Source: Aporrectodea caliginosa
Taxonomy: Eukaryota; Annelida; Clitellata; Crassiclitellata; Lumbricidae
Direction: 5' to 3'
Length of the DNA: 64,000 nucleotides
Assembly (NCBI GenBank): GCA_020284085.1
Contig: JACEVL010000144.1
Span: forward strand, 124,001 to 188,000
Part shown: positions 13,452 through 25,400 of the stretch, one piece after another
Layout of the letters: every line of letters begins with the position of its first letter
Position numbering within the stretch: the first letter of the stretch is position 1
Position numbers and translations under genes: made by a program
Notes under the pieces: generated by a model
The model's database searches: none
Told to the model about the DNA's origin: nothing
What the model saw: the letters and a program-made list of their open reading frames with translations, nothing else

Positions 13452-16400
13452 TTGGTTTCTGGTTTTGCTATAACCACTGTCAAAGTCTTTTGTTGTCTTG
13501 GTCTTGATGCCGTTCCTAAACAACCTTGTCAATGGCTCAACAACCTTGGATTTATTGCAATTCTGTTGCTCTGTTGTTGAGACTGGAGGCTGAGTTGGAG
13601 CAGGTGAGGTTGAAGCACGAGGAGGAGATGAAGCGTCTTGAACAGCAGAAGACGGAGGCTCAGCTGTCGATGGAAAAGCAATTGGCCAAGACCCAGGAGA
13701 CTGCAAGGACAGCCATTGACCGATATGAGGACCGATTGTCAGAGCTTACTAAGCTTCTAGATGAGCTGCGACATGAGAAGCTGGAGTCTGCTCAGAGCCG
13801 ATTGGATGCCAAAGAGCGCATTGACCGATTGGAAGCAGAAAAAGAGGTAAGTTTCAGAATGTCACCAGTAACACTGTTTAGTATAGAATTGTAAGTAATG
13901 TCACCACCGATGTAGTTCGACTCATGAATGCAGTGTAGCACATTCAAACACTTATATATAGCACCAGTTCAGTCAATATTCGTTTATTGGAAATATTCAG
14001 CTTGACACAGTCGCAACTTAATAACAGATAATGGGATAGTTTACAGCTATATTCAATGTGACGGGCCAGCCAGGGCCAACTGGTCAGCCCACCTGATGTC
14101 TTCTTTTTAATACATGTTCATATAGAGGAGTCGTGGTATAAAGTTGCAGTTGTACTTTTGTGGCAGTGGAAACCCAGATATGTATTTACTTTGCTAATTG
14201 GTTGAATGAAGAATTGAGTAAAATTATGATTGCTGCTTATTTCCTGACTCTTTGTTGGTTTGCTGATATTATTCATATTGCCACAGCATCGATGCACTCG
14301 CTGTCTAGAATATGCTATTTTACTTTACCACAGACTGATGATGGTTCATGCCTTGTGTCACCAAAAATGTTTATAATTGGTCTTGATTTGAATTTAGATG
14401 TTGTGGCTTTTCGTTTCTTTTCTAGTATTTGAAACATCAACTGTCTGTGCTGGATGTAGGCCAGAAAGTGGAACTGAAATCAAGAGAAGAGGTATTTACC
14501 TTCATTTGACTAGAATTTCAGACCTTCAGTAGGTTCTGGGAGCTGTGGTACTAGCTAGCTCTTGGATTGGTCATTCTCCTGCTCTCTGCCCTCTGATTCC
14601 ACCTGGTGCTTATGTTGTTTTTTCAGACTGTTTTCTGGGGAGTGCCTCAATTAGATCCACTATTTAAATGTTGGTCCATTACATGCAAATAATATGCCAT
14701 GATAAACTGTGGTAAATCTATGTGATGAATCTGCTACCATTATGCCGATGAGCTACAAGTTCTGATCTTGCAATTGTTAATTCTTTCAGATGCCATCATC
14801 CAGCTTTGATTCAAATCTTATTCAAATGCTCAATTCAATGGTCCAGAAAGAGAAGGAGAACTTGGAACGAGCTGAGAAGCGCCAGTTTCTTCCGAAAGCT
14901 ACAAATAATCTGCACCAGATTCTTCTGATGCTACGAGAAGCAAATAAAATCAGTGAATTCCTAAAGAAGGATACGGTGAGATTTCTATCATTACCACACT
15001 GCATTAACGCTCAATGAATTGTGCAAGAAGTTTCCTTATAGTGCTGTTTGTATGATGTTTTATCTGAACATTTACACAAGGTGCTGTCCTGGTTGGTTGT
15101 TAAGACTGAATATTTGTTGGAGAGGCTGTCACTGTGTTTTCATTTGGAGCCTTATCAGTTTGACCTTTGTCTACTAAAGTAATATTATAATTGAAAAAAC
15201 AGTACATTCTACAGATGGACGTGCCTGGATAGAACTTGAGGATAGGTTTAATAATTATGTAAAGTTTGTCATTCTATCACCAAGCTGTTTAATGAAGTTG
15301 GAGGCTCTCGACATGAGCTAAATAACCGACTACATTACGTTGCATCTATTTCTAAATTTTTAAATGTCCACTGTAAAACTTGTGCTGAAATAATGAGCAT
15401 TTACACAGTTAAACTTATTTCAGTCTCACGGACTGATCTTTTGGATGTTGACCTGATTACGGCTTGGTTTTGGTGTGCCTTCGGTTGATGCCTTGTGCAT
15501 TAGACACCGGCGCAATAGAAGTTGCTAATTACATTACATTACAATTACAATTACATTCCAAGAAGTATAAATATGTATGCAGTAATTTATGCTCATGGCT
15601 GGAATGTATTTACAGACTGCACTGTAGTTTAAGTAGTTTGGCTAACTTGCTGTTGTTAAAGCATGTTGTGATGAATTGTTTTGTTCCATTAGACATTTAT
15701 TCATGAGTTGAAGTATGAGGAATGCAAGGACCAAGTTTTGATCAAGGTCATTAGAACAAAGTTGAATGTCAGTACTTTCTGGACATTAGAGAAGTTTGAA
15801 CAGAAATTGTCAGAAATGAAAGAACTCTACCAGGTTAGGTTGATGTCTGTTATAGTTTTCTGTTTTTTATGCATAGATGGAATATGTTAGCATCATACAA
15901 TGATGCAAAATTGCACATCACAGGGTCTGTACAAGTTAACTACACACCTCAAAGCCCTAATAATTTTGTAGACGTCTGCAACTTGTAGCCTTTGCCAGTT
16001 CTTGGGGTTATGTTGTAATTTGAACGTAATCAAGGCTGTAATTTGAGTTGAAAAGTTGCACAGACGAACTTTTCCGCTAGTGCCTAGATGATGTGTAGCA
16101 ACAGAGTTACTTTTTCATAGCAATATTAGTGGGACTCTGTTTATGTTTCTCTGACATACATTATCTTTTCTTGTACATGTATCTAGGAAATTGCACACAG
16201 TCTGTTCAAATTTTGAGCTATTTGAATCTTTAAATTTCTTAACTTTAGTTCTTTTTGTTGCTTCTCTAGAATCCAGATGAGAATAGCAGTGTTGTTGCAA
16301 ATGACATTTTCTTTGACGCAAGCGACAACTGGGAAAGTGAATCACGAATTGCTGCCGCTCCTTTCTTATCAGAAAACATGTAAGCCAAGATTTTTGTAAC

Positions 16401-19400
16401 TACATTTCCTTAAGGTGGACAAGGCTGTAAAGGGACTTTTGTTTCCATATGGTGTGAACAATGTTATGCCACTTCTTACTATACATCCTTTCCATGGAAA
16501 TTGTATGACTTGAGAGCAAAATGCCAGTACTGTGAGGACCTGGTTTTCAATCCCAAACACGGTGTAAAAGACCTATGCATTACCTCTGTTTTATAAGGAT
16601 GATTGGCATATTGACCTTGCCTCTTATATCGAATGCTAATGTTTACTCATTTTTTATGTGCTTTCATTTCTGTTTTTCTGTCCTGATTCTGTATCTTTAT
16701 TTGAGCATTTTGGTAGTTTTGTTGTTGACTGTGTGTCTTTAGGAAGAAAGGACTTCGGAGGCAGAGTTCATTTGGCATCACAGCAGATTTGAACATCACT
16801 CTAGGATCCTTGGATCTTAGTTTCTCCAGCTGTAAGTGAAAGACAGACATTGTTTCACGATGAATAAGAGAGCATAGTTAAAATACGAAAGGAGGGGCCT
16901 CCTAATCTCGTTTAATGGCTTCTATAGGGCCAGCATTGAATGCATAATTAAGCCTGAGCATTGAATGCATAATTAAGCCTACAACTTATGGTGAACAGTG
17001 GGCTGATTGCATATTTGGTAAACGAAGGATTCTTGAGCTAATTTCCCTTGTGTTTATGTTACTGTAGTGCTCTGGTTTAGTCATTTGATTCTGGAAAGGT
17101 TGATGTAAGGATGTTGCAGTCATACTGACTCCATGTTGAAATTTTGAAATGTGTTACAGTGTAGCAAGGTATTTTAATTCAGCATGTCAGTGTATTAATA
17201 TGGTATGGGGGTTTCATCCTACAGTGCCTAACCTAGCACTCAGAAGGGGCAATGTGTAAGTCTCTTGTTGAATTATGCTGAACAGTGTGACGTGGCATAA
17301 GCAGTTATATTGTGATCCAGTTTTGAGTTACACTGAATTCTGGTCTTGAAGTAGCCGTTGTCTGTAGATGATTCTGATAATGACCGATGGATGATATCTT
17401 CTTGTAGCTGGTTCACCTGACTCAGCTCGTGCAGCCTCTGTTGTGGGTGACAGTCCGTCGTCATCCTCTCATTGTGCCATGGAACTCTGTCAGCAAATAC
17501 TGAAGAATTCAGTTGACTGGTTCAAAAGTAGGTACACTGAAGACTTGTTTATGCCCAGTTGTGTGTGTTAATAAGCAGATGCATCGTGGCTTCCAATGAT
17601 ATATATTGATTACGCAAGACATGTTAACATGTGGTGCAGGAACTTGCTCTGTACCATTCTGTGGGAGCTGTACACAGCTGCCTGAATGCAGTTGCAAGAA
17701 TACAGTTGTTTGCAAGCTGCATTTGGCTTTAAGCCCTGAATGGGACTGTACAGTACTTCTCAAACACACTCATTAAGGTGCACTTGTTTAGACACCCATG
17801 TGCACAGTTGTAAGGAAAATTGCATTAAATATAATATCTGTTACTTTGCCATTGTTTGCTGAAGTCTTACCTGTTATAATTATGTGTGTATATGTTTAAA
17901 TGGTTTTTATAGAACACCTTTAAAGAACCTTAGAAAGGCATTGAAAGATTGCTATTAAACAGATGTTTTTATTAAATTATTATAATTTTTGCTATTTTAC
18001 CCAATGTAGAAATTATCCCTCAGAAACGAAAAAACCAAACTAGAAGTAGAAAATTAATCTAGAAGTAGAAAATTAATCTATAGAAAATGAGACTTCACAT
18101 TTTCAAGGCCATCTTGAAATTGTGTGTCTGAAGTCTTTATGCAATTTCATTGTGGTTCTGGACAGTGATGAACAGACAATGGAGAAGAAAGGGAGCCTTA
18201 TGTTCATCTCCTGAGCTATACTACATACAATGTTTTACTCGAAGAGGAATTGATAATATTGTTATAGTTCTCAGGTCTTGTAGGCCCAGCTCTAAATCAG
18301 ACGAAAATATTCTGATTAAATATGTGATGTGGAATTGGCATTTTACTGTTGAGCTTTGGCCCAATTTACTTCTGCCTTGAACCAATGTACTTATGCTGAA
18401 TTGCTGCTATTTATTGGTGCTTCAGATATACCACTGGAAAACACATGAATCAAGTTGACACATGCTTTAAGTGACATTACATGTCTGTTGCATATTTTGC
18501 TGTACTAGTGGATGATTTTTACCAGGCGTTTCAAACGAGACTCTTGCCGACAAATATCTTCTCCTCTGCCAGTCAATTCTCCAGATGGTCACTGATCTTA
18601 GGCGCAGCTATGAAACAGAATCCAAACATTCAGGTAATAAATCTATGTGCAATATGGTATCAGGTAGTTCATTAAGAGGTCACTTTCAATTGGGTAATTT
18701 AGATCAGATAAACAGTTACAACAGTATGAAATCTAAACTTTTATATAACATGTCATATGATGTCTGCTAGTGTTGAAAAACAATGGTCTGCAGTAAGGCT
18801 TGTGAAACAATTACCAGAGCTCAGAATCAAATCGTTTGAGAAGCACAGATTTAGATGGTGCTTGGTTGTAGCAGAGAACAAACTTTACTGATGAACAAGT
18901 TTCAATTGTGTTCAGTCTTATTGTAATAGGTAAATTGTTGGAGTTTCTTTCATTATGTCTTCTGATAACCTTTGTCATTTGCAGTTTTTCGTAAATCTGT
19001 TGTATAAAATTGTTTGAGTTTGTTCCATTAATTCTTCTGAAAACCAATCATAATTTGTAGTCTCTTGTAATTTTTCTAGAGCATTTTCTTAGAATGTCAT
19101 CGACGCAGATGCTCTGCTTTCAACTGTCGTCGGACTTTGATTCGTTGTCCAAAGTGGCTTCCATCTGGCTATCCTCACTGAACAACATTGAGTCTGAAGC
19201 CGTTGCTGATCTATGCCGCAATGTGAAAAACAACGTGACTTCAGTCGGAACACAGCTTCAGCATTTGCTACAGGTACATGCGTGTATTGAGGTTTTATTC
19301 ATTCATCATTATTTACTTATTTAGTTATTTCATTTATTTAATAATGGTGCATATATTTTTTATAATTTAGTGATTCTCTGCTATTCAGTTTTCAAACTGG

Positions 19401-22400
19401 ACTTTTACTCATTTGGTTCATTTTATACTTGGGAGTTTTGGAAGAGGGAGTAAATCAAGATGATTTGATTCTGTAGGGAAATAGATGCAAATTAATATTA
19501 AAGGACAATACTGTGATGGATGGCGAAGGGAAACAGGTTATTCTTCCTTCTCTTCAGAGCTTCTGTCAAACAACAGTTGTAGTCTTGGGTCAAAATTCAT
19601 TAACTTGAGTCTGAACAATAATCAGTTTTTAAAATATTCGACTACCTCTGCAAACTATTTTTTGCAACAACTAGTCTTTTCACATGATTTGCTTGCACTT
19701 GAAGTGTTATATGGTCGATATCTGCAAAAGTTCTACTAGTTAGATATGGAGAAATTGGACTTAACTTGGGACAGACTTTCAATGGTTTTCAATGGGTTTA
19801 GTAACAAAATAACTTGCTTTCATCAGTCTGTTGAATTTCTAATTTAGGGTTTTGAGAACAATGTTGATGCAATAGCAAATGAAGCTTCAACTGGGATCAT
19901 TGATGAGGTCTATCAACTTTGTCAGTTCTGTGGTCAGTTGTCACTTGCAACACAGATGCCTATCATGACTTTAGTTGATGACAACCAAGAAAACTCTCGT
20001 TTCAAGGTGAGAGTTTCTTGTGGGTTTTTTATGGTACTGGTACCATTCTATGTTCAATGACTCAGCTTAACTGGTTTAACAATGATTTTGATCTGCACAG
20101 CAGTGGTTTTTTTGTTTTTATTTTGTTGGATGTGGTAGAAATTGTTTCACTGGTCTTATCTGACCTGATCTGATATGATAATAATCTAAATATGATCTAA
20201 AATGATCTGTTATAATGTCATTTCTGTGATGCTAACCAATACTATGGTGACAAGACGATACATATATTCGTGTTTATTATTAATTCAAACTGACACACCA
20301 CAGTATGATTACAAGTCATAGTATGAACGGATGAGTACAAGTTATTACAGGAGTCAAATTTAATTTATTGCAGTCATGCAAGGCGCCCATCGGTCCTAAT
20401 ACTGGTACTCGTTTTACCAATGCCATATGGCAAATGGAAGGCTGAGTGGACCTTTGGAAGGGTAGCGAGAATCGAACCCGCGTCTATGCTGATCTGCTTT
20501 TCGTGCTGGAGTTTTACCATCCATCTAACCTCCCGCCCAGTGCGCCCACCCAATATAAATGAAGACATCATAAGACTTGGACTAACATGAAAGGAGCATT
20601 GGACCTGACAAATGAACAAAAGAAATTGGAGATAATTTATTTACAGCCATTGCCTTCTAGTGGCTATTGTTAAGAACTGATTATGAGCATGATGATGGTT
20701 GTCAGCCTGTTTTTATGCCCTTGCTGTAGTGGATAGCACGGGAAAGTTTTCTGCAGGTGCGTGATTCAGGTGGACCTGTGAGTCAGGCTCTAGTGCAGAG
20801 CAGTCCATTTGAATGATTTGTGTGCTGACATGTTTCATCCTTTAACGATGAGCTGCATTGGTTTCCCAGTCAGTTTTAGTACACGCTCGTCGCTAAAATG
20901 TTTACTGGCGACTCTCTCACTAGTCTTAGCACTGCAAATGTTTTGGCACAAACTGCATAGAGCACATTGATAAAATCCAAAGATCTGTTCCAAGTACTTT
21001 CCCATTTTTGTGTTTGATTATGATAACTTCATGGTAATTGTTCTTCAATTTCAGTTAGGTGCTGACGTTAAGCTTCATTTTGTAAATGGCTGCGATGAAG
21101 TGGTCGACAGAGTTCTATTCGCTGCCATTGAAAAGATGGAAGACTTTGAAATTGAGACTATTGACATCAGTGAAGAATTTAAGCCAACTGCTGCTAGAAA
21201 AGTACGTCCTTTTGAGACTTTCATGGCTTAGTTTAAGTTATTTATGTGATGCTCCACATCGGAATTGTCAGCTGAAACAGTGACTTATCAACCCAATATA
21301 CTTAATTGCAAAGTCATAATATATATATATGACTATTATAATTATGAATTTTGTTGTTGTTGTTACTGCATAGATTATTATTATAAATTATTATAAATTA
21401 TTAGAGTGAAATTATTATTGTTAATTAGTAACTTATATCTACTTTATTCATGTCCATATCTGCACCAGGGTGGACTTTGGTAACACTATCTTTGCTTGAC
21501 TTTCACTAGTTAATATGTCGAAGCTTCAGTCTATTCTTAACGCCACTGCCCGTCTTAGTGGAGGTTTGGCCTTATAGCTTCCTTTAATATGTGGGATACT
21601 TTGTGCTGGTTCCCCTGTCCAGCAGCTTATTCAGTTTAAGATCCTGACCCTAATGCGTAATTGTCTTGTTGTCTTTGCTCGATCATACCTTGGGGCTTCT
21701 GCAATTCGGTCTCCTCGGGTTGTGGTTCGTAGCATCCTTCAGTCGGATGCCCATAGACTTCTGATTGTCCCTCGTAAGTGTACTGCTACAGCTCAGTCCA
21801 GAAGCTTTGCTTATGTTGGGCCCATCAGCTGGAATCACCTTTCTTGAGGGCTGTGGTTTCAGATCCTCAGTTTGTCCCTTATACAGTTTTGCAAGCACCT
21901 GAAAGTCTTATTTGACAGTGATTGCACTTGTTCAGGTTGGGAGCACCACTGATGAGTTTATTCTTGAAGTGGCGCTTTATAAATTTCTGGTTACAATTAC
22001 AAATACAAAATGTGACCCTATTGTTGATTATAATGCACCTATATCTTACCAAGTGGTCAGTCCTGATTGAATCGAAAGATCTCTTTGCACTGACCAATTT
22101 ACAAAATCGTCACTGTTTTACAAGTTGAATATTAAGTAGGCTGCTCTTTGTGATTATGAAAAGAAATGTTTCTTTATCTGTGTGTGGATATGTTAAATCC
22201 TCACCAGTTTGAAGTGGAACATATCTGAGAATGTAAATGGGTTTGCTTATTGAGTGAGGAGCTTTTATAATAACAAGAGCAAGAATAATAATTATGTTGT
22301 TGCCAGCTTAGTTATGTTGAGATAGTATCTCTGCAAATATCCTGATTAACGATAGTCAAAGATTTGTCAAAGATTTTCCATTGTTTTCAACTTAATATCT

Positions 22401-25400
22401 TTGTGCAGCTCAGTTGATAACAGTATCATTTAATTGCCATGCTGCCATATAACAAAGAGTTTGACCTTTGTTTGGTAGAGTGAGGTGGACGGTCTTTTGA
22501 AACAGATGCAGGTGACGGTATCATCAGTTACTGTCCTGTTGCGCAAAGTACAATCAGTCCAGGTATGATGTTCTTAGGCCATCTAGTGTAACTGGTAAAA
22601 CCAGTTTGCTGAAGCTGATATAATTATGTATACATGGGCATAGTTGGCTTTGAAAATTAGACTAGTCGAACTTGAAGGTGCAAATATTAAAAACTTTTTA
22701 AGTTCAAGTGCAGTTACCGTAATATAATGATCTATTAAAATAATTTCATTATTAATAGCAACTTCAACTATCTGAGCTGATGGTTGGAAGAGCCAATGCG
22801 ACTTGAGTAAGCAGGAAGAAAAATGTTGTATTAGGACTGGAATATACTGTGAACCAAAGGAGGGTTGGTCTACTTGCATTGTGTTTTTGAGATTATCTGA
22901 TTAGGAGGTTGTGCAATGAATGAATGATGAAGTAGAGGTGAGCATTTTGGGATATGGTTGCCGATTGATTAGAGTGCTTGCCTCGTAATGTGAAGCGTAC
23001 AGGTTCGAGTCTCCTCTGAGACGGTTACTGTATAGGGACCTTGAGCAAGTCCTTCACTCACAGTTGCTCAGTGCCATTGATTTGATGCTTGGTAAATGGA
23101 TAGTGGCAATTAAGAAATGCATAATAATAATAATAATTTTAACCTTATAAGTTGTACCACTAAAGATATATTAGTCATGTTGAGAGATTCTTAAAAGACT
23201 GGATATTTTACCAGATCTCTTGCCTTTCATTAGCGTAGCTTATATCACTGCTCTACAGTGCTTCACTTTACAATGCCTACAGGTGGAAGTAGATGCGACA
23301 ATTTTGGCAGAGAAACGAAGGTCAGAGTCGGTGTTACTGTCGTCATCAGACAACCATTACTATTATGGCTACCGTCACTGTGTCCAAATCGTCTCCAATA
23401 TTGATGGCATCATTGGTGGAGTTTCTGAAATGATTCAGGCAGCACATGCTCTGCTAAATGGTATGGCCAGGACTTTCTCTTTTAATCAGATGTTTTACAA
23501 GTGTTTGATGATGCTTGTGGCCTCTGCATGTTTATGTGGATTGAATTGATGACAGGAAATTTTGTAGCACCTATGAGAATGTCTTTAGGTGCACAGAGAC
23601 ACACGCACGCACGCACACACACACACACAGTTTCTTAGTTTGCAATGAAACGTTCATTTATTGTCAAACTAGCATTTTTTCCCCATGCGTAATTTTATCT
23701 CTACCTTATATAGGCCTATTATTTGTTCCCCGGGCTAAATAATATAATAGTAAACGAAGCTCGATCGTGTTCCATTACAGTGCTCGTAATTTTTCGGAAC
23801 GGAGCCCGTGTTTTATTTCGATTGCGCCTCGCGTGACGTAAGACAACATTTCTCTTACGTCACGCCGCTCAAGCGAGGTTAAAATATGCATATTAATGGA
23901 CTCCGTTATTGGTATTACGGAACCTCATAATTTTGAAGTTTAAAATGTCCATATGTCAGCGTTTAAATAAAATTGTGAGCTGTAAATAGTCGCGTTGAAA
24001 CAGACGTGGCGTAATAACGTTTCGTGCGATTTTTCAAATCGCTAAAGCGTTCCGTTTCGGAGCCTTTAGACAACAGACAAACAAACATAAGGAAGGACAA
24101 CGTAAACAAACTAAGACTTATATTATAAGATGATTCTCAAATGATTGTCATCATGACACTGTGGATACAGTGGCTGCAAGCACAATACAGCTTGTACCGT
24201 AGTAATGCTGCCCTTGACTTTGAGTTCATTCGAGTCCCACCACCCTCTGTTGGTTGCATTCATCCCCGATCAGATCGCTTCTCCATTATTTAACTCTCCA
24301 GTCCTCATCCATTGCATTTCCGACAATCCCAGGATGTCACATCTATATGCTCCCATTCATTCATCTGCAGCTCCAACTGTCCCATTATCAATCAATCAAT
24401 CAATCTTTATTGAAACCATCAATCAAGTTATGCACAGTAATAGACTTCACATATCGAGATGGCAACAAGGAAGGCCCTTAAGGGATTAAAGATCCCGCTA
24501 ACAGGGACACCTATTTGCTAATCTTTAAATTAACATAGCGGAAGGACGGTTAACAGCCTGAATCTACAGGATAACATCAAATGCGCAATTATGAAACTAA
24601 ATTCGAGTCATTAAGCATAAAGAAACAAACAGAAAAGTACACCTTAACTAACAGAATAACAGTACTTAAGCAGGCCAGTTATTAGTCAAGTCTTTTATCA
24701 AGTGAGAATGTAACATTTTTTTAAACCACTGATAATTATGCACCTGTTGAATGGACAGAGGAATTCTGCTCCAAACACCTGGGCCAGTAAATTTAATGGG
24801 GAATCTTCGTGAGTTAGAGCGGGCATGAATACCACGATAAAGTATGGAGCTCCTAGTAAGGTGGTGATGTATGTCAGACCCTTGCTGAAAGTAACCTGAA
24901 AAGTTCAGAGGCAGAAGATGATGGGTAAATCGGTACATAAAAACCCCTATCTGAAAGGTCCTTATTTGGTGGAACTTAAGTAATTTAAATTTTAGGAAAA
25001 GTGGGCTTGTGTGAGCAAATGACGAAGCTCCAGCTATTATGCGAACTCCACGCTTTTGTAGTAATACTAATTTATGTAGTCTTGATTCATAGGTAGATGC
25101 CCATACCAAATTACAATACGAAATGTAGGGATATACTAGGGAGTAATATAGCTTAGCTCGGATAGAGGAAGGGAGAATGTGGGAGGTACGGTAGAGTATG
25201 CCAATGTTTTTGGCAACTTTTGCCGAGATATTTTTAATGTGATCATTCCACGTAAGGTGTTGATCAATGTATACTCCAAGAAATTTAGAGGAGCTGACCT
25301 GTGATATGAGGGTGCCATTTATAGACAGTAGCAGTGAATCACTGGGGGGACACATTTTTTTATGGGAACGAAATAGAATAAAGTTAGTTTTCTCCAAGTT

